A stretch of DNA of 64,000 nucleotides, from NCBI RefSeq assembly GCF_024166365.1, contig NC_064821.1, positions 50,867,093 through 50,931,092 of the forward strand, in the 5' to 3' direction. The notes below the pieces were generated by a model. That model made no database searches and was not told the DNA's origin. It saw nothing but the letters and a program-made list of their open reading frames with translations. Within the stretch, counting starts at the first letter, position 1, and each line of letters begins with the position of its first letter. Below are positions 55,201 through 64,000 of the stretch, one piece after another. The translations under genes were made by a program, and so were the position numbers. The DNA is from Elephas maximus indicus. Its lineage: Eukaryota > Chordata > Mammalia > Proboscidea > Elephantidae.

Positions 55201-58200
55201 TCCCTGTGAACCTACATCACCTCAAAGAAGTTTCCATATTACTCACGTTAAATAATGTGATGACAGCAGTAGCAATCAGGCACTTGGTATCCAGTGAGGC
55301 CTCCTCCTCTTCTTTTTGGTCAGGGAAGAGGCTTGCCTGTTTCTGAACTGGCACAGGTCCTATAGGTAGAGAAGTCACTGAGGTCAAAGCCGGCTGGATT
55401 TCATACAAGGCAGTTTTCCCAGGCTCTTCCAGATATTCCAGAGGGCCCTCTATGTTACCGTTGATTGGGGTGATAGGATAGCCATCTGGTGGAGCATGGG
55501 AGCAGTCATGAGGTCCAAAAAGAACATTCTCCAATCTCTGCATCAAAAACGAAAGCAACAGGCTGGCATGAAAAACTGGCAGGTACGTCAGTAGTTTCCC
55601 CTGCAGTGTTAGGCACTGGTTTCCATCAGAGAGGTTTACTTTGCATTGGCTTTGACAGATAGCTTTCCCACAAGAAGCAGCAGCAAACACAACGCTCTAC
55701 CTCAGGATTGGGCAGTGGTCCGCTCTTCTTCACTCCGGCTGCAACTTCAGACTGAAGAGGAAGAACAAAGAGAATCTGAGGAAAGTTGCCTTGACACGAC
55801 GACATACACACATACACATGCCCCAGCACTAGACAGTGACCCTTCACTAGTGTTTCTCAAGAGCCCAGAGATTTTCTTTCTTCCCTTCAATCTGCATAAT
55901 GCCTGGCACATACAGGTGCTCAATAATTATATGCTGAACGAAAGAATAAAGCCCTTTATCATGAGTAAGCATAATATAAGGAGATTCTGCCGAGCTTGAA
56001 AAAGATTCTTCTCAGTAACCAGGGTTCCTTGCTTTACTTCAAGCAAGTGTGGACCTAAGAAATCTTACGACAAAAATTACAAATGTGTTTATCCTCAGAT
56101 TCTCCTCTTTTTCACCTCAAATCCAAACCAAACCCGTTGCTGTCACAGTCGATTCTGACTCACAGCGACCCTACAGCACAGAGTAGAACTGTCCCATAGA
56201 GTTTCCAAGGAGCACCTGGCGGATTCGAGCTGCTGACCTTTTGGTTAGCAGCCGTAGTACTTAACCACTACGCCACCAGGGTTTCCTTTTCACCTCAAGA
56301 GGGCTGACTTTAGGTCTCCCTGTATCAATAATCTTCCAAACATCACTTACTGTATACTGACACTACTACTGGGTCAATACCCTTAAAATCGTTCTAACAA
56401 AACAAAAATAAGAACACGCAAGCTTATTTTAACATGTTGCATTTCCTACATAAACGTACAGAAGTACAGATGCATGTCAGTGTGCTTGGACCTGTGCATA
56501 CACATATGAAGTGCCTGAGTGGTGCAAATGGTGAACATGCTCCACTGCTATATGAAAGGCTGGTGGTCCAAGCCCACCCAGAAGTGCCTCTGAAGAAAGT
56601 CCCACTGATCTACTGAGCCACTTCCAAAAAACTGGCCACTGAAAACCCCATGGAGCACAATTCTACTTTGACACACATGGGGTCATCATGAGTGAGAGCT
56701 AACTCGATGGCTACTGGTTTCAACTAGTATCCACGGTTCCTGTATGTGCCCAGTCACCTAGTCTTTAAATTTGGGGTGGGGTGTCTTTGACTCCGCCTCC
56801 ATCCTCCCATATCCAATTGCCTCTTAGATAATACCTCTAAAGTACTAACCACTGCTTAAAAATAAATGGCAGCCATCTCCACCATGTTATTAAGTTCCAC
56901 CATTTTTTTTTGATGATGTTTTTTCTACCTGTTCTTTCCTTTCCATTTCTGTGACCACCATACTCAATGCAGCGCTGTCACTTCACATGTGGACCATCGC
57001 CAGGCTTCCAAAATGACCTCCCTGTGCTGCGATCCCCACTCCATTTATCCCACCAGGTTAACTGCCTCAGAACAGCTAACTGGCCCAGGCACTAGACATT
57101 ACTTGTTGTTCGATCATCAAAGATAAGGTCATAAAATAAGAAGGAAGCGCTTTAGCTCCTGACTATCATAAAGAAAAAGAAGCTGAATCCAAGAAGACAC
57201 ACCCACTGTTATAAACTCGTCATTTCCTCAGGGTTGTTTTAGAATGGAGACCAGCTCATGTATATAAAAGAATACAATGGAGTAAGATGCTAACAAAAAC
57301 AACAGGCCTGCTGGGTTGGGGCCTTTTAGTAGAAAAGCTTCTTACCTTGAGCAGAGGCATCTCTCGAGCCTGCTGGATTAAAAGATGCATTTCATTGATC
57401 TGCTGACGAACAAGAGGTGGAACTGGGTTACAGCAAGCTATGATGCCCTGAGGTTCCCTGAAGACAAGGAAGAAATACAATCCAGATAAGAACCGTGCTG
57501 CGGCCAGAGTGTCACAGCTGAGCTGAAGACTAAGGAGACATATTCACGTCAGGTATGCACAGTATGTAAGCCTAGGAGCCTGGCCAACCTCTTCCACATG
57601 TGCATTTGCTACGCAAGACTTCTCTTAGTGCCTGGCTCCTGCGAACAGGAAAAGCTGGACTAACACCACGGTTTTGTTAATTCTCAATTCTGCAATGGGA
57701 TTAACAACAGACTATAAATTTTGATTCTTTGTTTATACTTCGACTGACATCATAAAACATTTAAAATCACAAGAAGCCTTAATTTGGAAGAAAGGACAGA
57801 TGAGAAAATCTGAGACACTCTCTTCCATTGAGCGGATGCTGTGGGCTCAGAGACTTAACACTGAGCTCAGTAAAAAGCGGGACCACTGAAACAGTTCCAG
57901 TACATTAGATTTCATTGTTAAATGGCAGCCCGAGGGCAGAAACTCTTAGGCTTGGATTCCTTGGACTTGCTTACTTCTTCAGAGCACTAATGTTCTCTGA
58001 GTAAACAGCCTTCAGTAATAGCAATAAGAAAAGCTTGATTTTGAAGGACAAGAGATCTATGAGAAAGTCAGAATGTATTAATCAGCTCTCAGACTCACTT
58101 AGGCAGTTCTTCAGCTATCTTTAGCATCATATGGTTTGGCAGTACATATCTGGAACAAAGCACACAATGGGATCACGTTAAATTCAGCCAGCAAGTTCCA

Positions 58201-61200
58201 TTAAATGCTACACATAACAAACTTTTATGGCACAGAAATTAAAAAGTCCGTTTTTCCTTGTTACCAGACCTACTCAGTCTAGAAGCAAATATTAAACAAC
58301 TCTAATCCCTTACCCATAACTTTCATCTTCCCTGCGGGCTGTTTTATCCCTCCAGGAAAACAGCAGCTGAAAGGCCGTCAGTTGCTGTGTGTTGAGGTGC
58401 TTCTTTTGCTTCCTATATAGTTCAAGGTAGGACTCATCTGTGAAAATTGGCTTGATGAATTTCTGCAAAATGTTAGAGGATATTTGAGATCAACGGGAAT
58501 CATAATTGTGCCCTGGGCTCTTCAGAAGGTTTGCCTCTTGGCATAAGCAGACACAAAGAGCTCGAGAGAGTGCTGGGGTTTGTCCAACTCTGGAGATGTT
58601 TTACCTTGAGGCAGATATCCCTGCTCCGCTGCCACACCACTTGCAACTGCACCGGCTGCTCGTTGCCTCGCTCCCACAGCTCCAGCCTCATCTTGTCATA
58701 AATGTAAAGGAGGTAATGCGTGTCATCCCGGGCATAGTGGAGCATTTCGTCAGGCAGAGGTCTAGAAATGCAGGAGAGGAAATGGTTTCAATGACTTTCC
58801 CTAAAGGCGGCAATCTGTCCACCCTGTGGCTGCCAAGTCTTTCTCGGACTCTGACATAAAGAATTCTTTCACAGCCAATACTATAGTCAGGGCAGCATTT
58901 CCTGTGTTTTAACATGACAGACCATTGTTTTAATGGCTGGGTAGAACAGGGAGCAGGGTAATGATGTGATTCAAAATAAGAGCACTGTGGCCCTGAGTTT
59001 GAATCCTAGCTCCAAAGTCTGTCCTTGGACAAGTGACTTAACCTCTCTGAGCTCACTCTCCTTATCTGTGAAAAGGGAATAAGGTATTTCTTAAGCTGTT
59101 GTAAGGATTACACAAAACTACATCCCTAAAGCCCTTAGCTCAGGGCCTGGCATACGGTAAGGGCTCAATAATAGGTGGAGACTGTAGGATTCATCAATTT
59201 TCACCTTATATTCAGACTTTATTAGATTCTCTTTAGAAATTCTAGCATGACGAATTGGAGAAAAACTCAGTGGAGTTTTCACAAGACAGCTGCAACCTCA
59301 GGGAGGTAGTTAGCCATTTGAAAATGAGCAAGTCTTCGAGAAAGTGTGCCTGGGCTCTGCTACAACCTTATGTTGCAGTAAATACTTACTATAAGGCTGA
59401 ATGAAGTGCTTATTTTAAATTCTCTATACCTATGGGAGATCATCTCACACATACAGACAACCTCTGCTAGGGATATATGTGAGTGCAGACCAGAGACTGG
59501 CATGGGCAGATCTTAGCATGGCGCATCTCTTCCAACCACACTTCGAAGCCGAGTGTAACTCAATCAGCCCAAAATAAACCCTGCATATCATCCTAAAACT
59601 TTCTGTTGCCCTATGCTGCTGAAAAGAGCTGGAGTAAAGCTTGACCCCATTCAACTCAAGATTCGGATGGTGTTACGGCCTGAGCACAGGTCTCAGAAGA
59701 CGAGAGAGGCTAAGGAACAACCATGCTTTCCTCTGCCATTCACATTCCCCCCGAGCGCTCGAGAGCAAACTGACCGTATTCTCCAATCTGCCAGCTGATA
59801 CTGCTTGTTTGATTCCACGCCACAGTAGTGTTTCAGCAGATGGTCGAGCGAGTGCCTGCCCAGGTTAAGAAGGCGGGCTGCCTGATGGGTATCGAACATG
59901 TTTACTACATACAGCCCAAAGTCTTTCTGAAGCCATTCTATGTCTGAATCAGCGCCATGGAAGACCTGAAAACAAAACCAAAGTCAGGCAGTTCACTGCT
60001 ATAAGTTAAGTCACGCTCCAAAATGAACTCTGCTTCTAGGTTATTAGAACACTGGAATTATAAGCCAGTATAAAGATTAAGATGTGTTCAGTTTTAAACA
60101 CTTCCTTTAAACTGGGCCATAGTCTTCTATATTCCTCATTACATACGCTTAAGGTCTGAAACTGCTAGCAATCAATGATACTAAGAAAGCAGCTCTACTA
60201 GCTTCAAGTATAGTCACTAAGCTCAAATAATCCTGAGGGCTTGGGCTCGCTGCAGCAGTCATTAAAGTGATTTAACATTTTCCTAGATAGTAATGAGTCA
60301 AGTCTGAGCTGTTTTTTTTTTTCAGATTGTGCTTTAGATGAAGGTTTACAGAGCAAATCAGTTTCTCATTAAACTATTAATACACATATTGTATTGTGAC
60401 ACTGGTTGCCAACTCCATGACATGTCAACACTCTGCCCTTCTCAACCTTGGGTTTCCCATTTCTACTCATCCAGCTTTCCTGTCCTCTCCTACTTTCTCG
60501 TCCTTGACCCTGGCTTGGTGTGCCCATTTAGTCTCATATACATAGTTGAGCTATGTGTACTATTGTTTGTTTTATGGGCCTGTCTAATCTTTGGCTGAAG
60601 GGTAAACCTCAAGAGTGAAGGCCTGAGCTGTTTTAACAGAACTTTAGACACAAAAGCAGCTTAGCATGTGGTACCCTAGTGTGGAAGAGGACAATTATTT
60701 CTCTCAACTTTATTGGGTCTCTGTTGAAACAATGAAGCAGCAAACTGAAAAGCACTTCGATCTTGCACTCACAGGCAAGAGCTGGGAATGGCTGGCTGAC
60801 CTTAACAATGGCAGGGTCTGTGAGGCTCTCGTTGAGAATGTACATGTCACTTCGGAGCTCCAGGGTGTCAACGATGAAGTCTTCCGTTCGAGTGGAGATT
60901 TGCATCAGGCAGGTGAGTCCTAGGAAGCTCCTGTAAGAGTGGTGCTAACACACAGAAAGAGGGGAGGAGAGGAAAAAAAATAATACTAGGTTTTCCTTCA
61001 CCACTTTGGAAAAGTCAGCTACCAAGTAAAGTTGCATGATTAATTCTTACAAAAATAGATGGAAATTAATATTAATTCTATACTTCTAGAAAAAAGTAGG
61101 TGAATTCGCAGAATATGTAAACATTTTACTCAAGGCCGTTACAAGTTACCTCCAAGTCGACAGCAAATTCTTTACAATTCAAAAGCTTTTCATTGAGCTC

Positions 61201-61544
61201 CACGAGTTCATCCAGGGAGGATATGAAATGGCAGGGTGTTTCTTCTACAGGTCTATATAACTGGGTCAAGAAATTATAGTTAGGAAAAGAGAAGAACGTG
61301 AGGTCATCTGTCATAAAGTAAAAAGTAAATTATGAGTTGGAGAAATGACCGAGGTAGCAACCTTCTACTTAAATTTAAGGAATGTCAAAGTCACATCAGC
61401 TAATCTACTTATTTGATTCTTCCTGGGCTACTCAGACACCATCCTTTAAACTAAGGTTGGGTGCTTACCTGGGGCTGTGGCTTTTGAAGGACTGAATCTG
61501 GTGGAGTGAAGTGATCTAGTTCATGTTGATAAGGGTGTGCAAAC
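43252..61544 (-). CDS. EXOSC10: EXOSC10 (Rrp6/PM-Scl100), exosome 3'-5' exoribonuclease, C-terminal 19 exons
   Basis: EXOSC10 is the DEDD-family distributive exonuclease of the nuclear/nucleolar exosome, trimming rRNA, snoRNA and many nuclear RNAs. Exons read leftward: 61469-61544, 61150-61260, 60801-60944, 59775-59965, 58605-58761, 58314-58462, 58099-58149, 57346-57457, 55701-55751, 55459-55537, 55247-55359, 49878-49973, 49551-49625, 47788-47875, 46129-46202, 45182-45353, 44600-44658, 43999-44075 and 43252-43282 (TAG at 43252-43254). All phases join. The catalytic set is intact: FAVDLE (human D313, E315), HGADSD (D371) and YARDDTHYL (Y436, D440). The HRDC domain follows (exons 58314-58462 and 58099-58149), then a Lys-rich C-terminal lasso ending GFRHNWPKR. 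The N-terminal PMC2NT region (about 252 residues) is off the right edge. The 75-nt exon at 49551-49625 corresponds to the 25-residue segment skipped in a known human isoform. Confidence 0.98.
44836..44890 (+). repeat. (GA)n simple repeat
   Basis: A run of GA dinucleotides with a short GGCGGGG interruption, in the EXOSC10 intron between the exons at 45182-45353 and 44600-44658. Confidence 0.9.
45612..45775 (-). mobile_element. AfroSINE (short layout)
   Basis: The reverse-oriented copy has TAAGTCGATTCCAACTCAGA, AACCTTTTGGTTAGCAGCCT and CGCCACCAGGGCTCC. EXOSC10 intron. Confidence 0.85.
46505..46862 (+). repeat. L2 LINE fragment, left part
   Basis: L2 3'-region order: CAGTTGATGGCCAACTCCTT, CATCCTGGTCCAAGCCACTG, GCGGCCAGAGTGA. 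It is continued at 47285-47740 after another insertion. EXOSC10 intron. Confidence 0.65.
46865..47280 (-). mobile_element. Probable L1-type 3' fragment inside an L2
   Basis: A T-rich start (TTTTTTATTTTAATAATTTT), then AGAATATACACAGCAGAACA and CAAGTTGTGCAACCATTCTC, suggest an antisense LINE 3' end. It splits an L2 into two parts. Family assignment is tentative. Confidence 0.45.
47285..47740 (+). repeat. L2 LINE fragment, right part
   Basis: It contains CAGGGCCTTTGGAACTGCTG, CTGGAACGCTCTTCCCC and CGGGGCAGGGGCTCTGTCTG, the usual L2 3'-end order. The 153-codon open frame here is repeat-derived. Confidence 0.65.
48095..48250 (+). repeat. MIR fragment
   Basis: TTAGAGATGAGCAGACAGGC, then TAGCTTGTCCAAGGGGACAC, then TTCAAGCCAGGGCTTCTG match the MIR core. 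EXOSC10 intron. Confidence 0.65.
48288..48321 (+). repeat. G-rich tract (quadruplex-prone)
   Basis: GTGGGCGGGGGGGCGGGG continuing into further G runs gives more than four runs of three or more G with short loops on the plus strand, the non-template strand's complement for EXOSC10. Confidence 0.7.
48962..49512 (+). mobile_element. MaLR/ERVL-type LTR with a SINE inserted
   Basis: It starts TGTTAAAGATTAAATTATG and includes TTGCGTTAATGAGCTGTAAC and CTGAACTGTGAGAAAACAAA near the end. It is the same family as 1971-2379. An AfroSINE interrupts it at 49138-49284. The end is degenerate. EXOSC10 intron between the exons at 49551-49625 and 47788-47875. Confidence 0.72.
49138..49284 (-). mobile_element. 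AfroSINE inside an LTR, with target duplication
   Basis: Reverse-oriented copy flanked by GACCAGGCAC (49128-49137) and GATCAGGCAC (49285-49294), nine of ten bases identical. Confidence 0.85.
50131..50750 (+). repeat. SINE - MIR-like - SINE composite block, copy B
   Basis: AfroSINE (50131-50325), MIR-like middle (50335-50570) and a second SINE (50577-50750), in the same order and with the same unique joints as 42046-42712. It lies in the EXOSC10 intron between the exons at 55247-55359 and 49878-49973. Confidence 0.8.
53024..53189 (-). mobile_element. AfroSINE with perfect 12-bp target duplication
   Basis: Reverse-oriented copy inside the L1 3' UTR, flanked by AATATTGTATGA at 53012-53023 and 53190-53201. 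Confidence 0.9.
53302..53459 (-). mobile_element. AfroSINE inside L1 3' UTR
   Basis: Reverse-oriented copy with AGTGATTCCGACTCACAGTG and GACCTCTTGGTTAGCAGCCG, flanked by short CATTAA repeats. Confidence 0.82.
54389..55246. other. EXOSC10 intron segment without recognised element
   Basis: Between the L1 and the exon at 55247 I see no exon-like or mobile sequence that I can support. The open frame at 54750-55007 has no known domain. Confidence 0.4.
55360..55458 (-). other. EXOSC10: 99-nt stop-free intron of EXOSC10
   Basis: The donor is G|GTAACA at 55458-55457 and the acceptor CTATAG ends at 55360. Splicing gives [14 protein letters not shown], which agrees with the human and mouse proteins at this place. 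The intron is a multiple of three and contains no in-frame stop, so an unspliced message would stay in frame and add 33 residues. Confidence 0.8.
56121..56286 (-). mobile_element. AfroSINE with perfect 12-bp target duplication
   Basis: Reverse-oriented copy flanked by TTTTCACCTCAA at 56109-56120 and 56287-56298. Little diverged from the family pattern, so a relatively young insertion. EXOSC10 intron. Confidence 0.92.
56500..56730 (+). mobile_element. AfroSINE-family SINE (long layout, diverged)
   Basis: Head GTGCCTGAGTGGTGCAAATG and tail ACACATGGGGTCATCATGAG, CTAACTCGATGGCTACTGG. EXOSC10 intron. Confidence 0.75.
56750..57080 (+). repeat. L2 fragment
   Basis: Includes TGTGGACCATCGCCAGGCTT and AAATGACCTCCCTGTGCTGC, which resemble the L2 3' region. 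Diverged. EXOSC10 intron. Confidence 0.45.
57458..58098. other. EXOSC10 intron segment, no feature seen
   Basis: Intron between the exons at 58099-58149 and 57346-57457; no repeat or conserved element is recognised. Confidence 0.4.
58945..59175 (+). repeat. MIR element
   Basis: Well-ordered MIR: GAGTTTGAATCCTAGCTCCA, GACAAGTGACTTAACCTCTC, TGTGAAAAGGGAATAAGG, CAGGGCCTGGCATACGGTAA. EXOSC10 intron. Confidence 0.8.
60311..60605 (-). mobile_element. L1 3'-end fragment, antisense copy
   Basis: It opens with a T run, then ATTGTGCTTTAGATGAAGGT and TTACAGAGCAAATCAG, the reverse complement of the CACTTAAAGCACAATAAAAA end seen in the plus-strand L1 copies. It ends GGCCTGTCTAATCTTTGGCT. It lies in the EXOSC10 intron after exon 60801-60944, sense to the gene. 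Confidence 0.65.
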
Positions 61545-62160
61545 CTGAACAAATAAAACAAAGGAAATCTTTTTGATTAATCCCATCATTCTGGGAAAAC
61601 CAATGACTCTGATGCAATTTGTAAAAACAAATAAGAAAAAAGACCATTGTGAAATTATTTTCTTTTCAACATGGAATCGTTATTTCAATAATTCAAGTGC
61701 ATCAAATAAATCAGGTGAAACCTGCTCAAACTTAGTGCATGAAAATTAAAACTCTATTTGCTTATTTCAAAAATCTATTTACTTAAAAAGATTTGAACAC
61801 TTATTTGGAAAACACTGTATGGAAGGTGATGCGGATGATATGAAAATAAGAAACATACTATTTCTAATGATTTGAAATAACAAATAGATGAAGTACAAGA
61901 GGATGGTGCAAATATTTTAGTTGTTCAAGTACCAAATGTTATTTTTCTTCTGTTCCTCTATCACTTACTTCCACGAAAATTCTAAGTTTGTGAGTTCCGC
62001 GAGGGCAAGGGCCACCTTCTATTACCTTTATTTCTCTAGCACTCAGCTTGTGGCCACACAGCTCACAGCTGGTGCTGAAGCAATAAATGCTCAGACACAT
62101 TCTGGCTATACTGGTAAGAAAAAGACCAACACGAAGTTTTTACCACCCTTTCTTTCATCA
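61545..62160. other. EXOSC10 intron segment with an L2-like tail
   Basis: AT-rich intron. About 61980-62115 (GAGTTCCGCGAGGGCAAGGG ... GCAATAAATG) resembles an L2 3' end. No further upstream EXOSC10 exon is found. Confidence 0.45.
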
Positions 62161-62162
62161 TG

Positions 62163-64000
62163 TTGTTGTTGTTGTCAGGTGCCAGCGAATCGGTTTTGAC
62201 TTATAGTGACCCCATGTACCAGAGAACGAAACACTGCTTAGTTCTGTGCCATCGTCACAATTGCTGCCAGGCTTGAGCCCATCGTTGCAGCCACCGTGTC
62301 AATCCATCTTGTTGAGGGTCTTCCTCTTTTTTGCTGACCCTCTACTTTACCAAGCATGATGTCTTTCTCCAGGGACTGGTCTCTCCTGATAACATCTCCA
62401 AAGTCTTCCCATTCTTGCTTCTAAGGAGCAGTCTGATTGTACTTCTTCCAAGACAGATTTGTTCGTTCTTCTGACAGTCCATGGTATATTCAATATTCTT
62501 CACCAACACCATCATTCGAAGGCATCAATTCTTCTTTGGTCTTCCTTATTCACTGTCCAGTTTTCATGTGCATCAAGGCAAATGAAAATGCCACGGCTTG
62601 GGTAAGGTGCACCTTAGTCCTTAAAACAACATCTATGCTTTTTAACACTTTAAAGAGGTCTTTTGCAGCAGATATGCCCAATGCAACGTGTGGTTTGATT
62701 TCTTGACTGCTGCTTCCATGGGTATTAATTGTGGATCCAAGCAAAATGAAATCTTTGACAACTTCAATCTTTTCCCCATTTATCACGATGCTGCTTATTG
62801 GTCCAGCTGTGAGGATTTTTGTTTTTATGATGAGGGGTAATCCATATTGAAGGCTGTGGTCTTCGATCTTCATCAGTAAGTGCCTCAAGTCCTTTTCACT
62901 TGCAGCAAGCAAGGTTGTGTCATCTGCATATTGAATGTTGTTAATGAGTCTTCCTCCAAACCTGATGTCACATTCTTCTTCTTATAGTTCAGCTTCTTGG
63001 TTTACTTGCTCAGCATACAGACTGAATAAGTACAGTGAAAGGATACAACCCTGACGCACATCTTTTCTGATTTTGAGCCACTCACTCAGTGACCCCTTGT
63101 TTTGTTCGAATGACTGCCTCTTGATCTATGTACAGTTTCCTTATGAGCACAGTTAGGTGTTCTGGAATTCCTATTCTTTGGAATGTTATTCATAATTTGT
63201 TAAGATCCACACAGTCAAATGCCATTTAGCATAGTTAATAAAACATAGGTAAACATCTTTCTGGTATTCTCTCCTTTCAGCCAAGATCATTCTGACATCA
63301 GCAATGATATATTCCTCATTCCAAGTCCTTTTCTGAATCTGACTTCAACTTCTGGCAGTTCCCTGTTGATGTATTACTGCAGCAGCTTTTGAATTATCTG
63401 CAGCAAAATTTTACTTGTGTGTGATATTAATATTATTCGATAATTTCCTCATTCTACTGGATCACCTTCTTTGCAATGCGCACAAATATGGATCTCTTTT
63501 AGTTGGTTGGCCAGGCAGCTGTCTCCCAAATTTCTTGGCATAGATGAGTGAGCACTTCCAGCGCTGCATTTGTTTGTTCAAACATCTCAGTTGGTATTCT
63601 GTCAATTCCTGGAGCCTTTTTCTTTTTCACCAATGCCTTCGGTGCAGCTCAGACTTCGTCCTTCAGTATCATTAGTTCTTGATCATATGCTACCTCCTGA
63701 AATGGGTGAGTGTCGACCAATTCTTTCTGGTACAATGATTGTGTGTATTCCTTCCATCTTCTTTTGACTCTTTCTGCATCATTCAATAATTTCCCCATAG
63801 AATCCTTCAATATTGCAACTTGAGGCTTGACTTTTTCTTCAGTTCTTTCAGCTTGAGAAATGCTGAGTGTGTTCTTCCCTTTTGGTTTTCCAACTCCAGG
63901 TCTTTGTACAATTTCATTATCATACTTTGTTATCTTCTCAAGCTGCCCTTTGAAATATGCTCAACTCTTACTTCATCATTTCTTCCTTCCACTTTAGCTA
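62163..64000 (-). mobile_element. RTE-type LINE, continues past right edge
   Basis: A minus-oriented copy starts with the TTGTTGTTGTCAGGTGCC 3' end. Reverse-transcriptase pieces lie at 62550-62912 and in 63000-63700. At the edge it is in the linker toward the endonuclease. Multiple stops. It lies in the EXOSC10 intron, sense to the gene. Confidence 0.85.

Overview
The window is nuclear DNA from a placental mammal, almost certainly an afrotherian (elephant or a close relative). The interspersed repeats show this: tRNA-derived AfroSINEs of two layouts, many copies of an RTE-type LINE of the RTE1/BovB class found in Afrotheria, and afrotherian-type L1 elements, over a background of old mammalian MIR, L2 and MaLR-type LTR sequence. 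The species call rests on remembered repeat families and was not checked by a search.

Three host genes lie in the same order and orientation, all on the minus strand, as on human 1p36.22. (1) MASP2, lectin-pathway complement protease: exons 1-6 of the full-length transcript at 1400-6980. The CCP and protease exons lie beyond the left edge. The separate terminal exon of the short product MAp19 is also present at about 3940-4076. (2) SRM, spermidine synthase: complete, eight exons, 302 codons, 30441-34148, with a CpG-rich promoter at its right end. (3) EXOSC10, the Rrp6-type 3'-5' exoribonuclease of the nuclear exosome: 19 exons at 43252-61544, from about human residue 253 to the stop codon. 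The N-terminal exons lie beyond the right edge. All exon joins used here have GT/AG borders and keep frame.

The roughly 23.5 kb between MASP2 and SRM is almost entirely retrotransposons. Two near full-length RTEs lie head to head (8.88-15.97 kb). A third RTE with a 5' inversion (16.1-26.27 kb) was split by a full-length 7.6 kb L1 (18.15-25.73 kb). Further RTE fragments and SINEs follow. Between SRM and EXOSC10 lie a second 5'-inverted RTE (35.77-38.89 kb) and about 3 kb of largely unassigned sequence. EXOSC10 introns hold a truncated L1, several SINEs, L2 and MIR fragments, and the right edge is filled by one more RTE.

The three genes act in separate processes: complement activation in plasma, polyamine synthesis in cytosol, and nuclear RNA processing. 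Their adjacency is conserved synteny, not an operon. I found no undescribed defence, CRISPR or biosynthetic system. The points most worth a second look are a 99-nt stop-free intron inside EXOSC10, the two RTE 5' inversions, the large inverted repeat, a duplicated SINE-MIR-SINE block, and an LTR in sense orientation about 1 kb upstream of MASP2.
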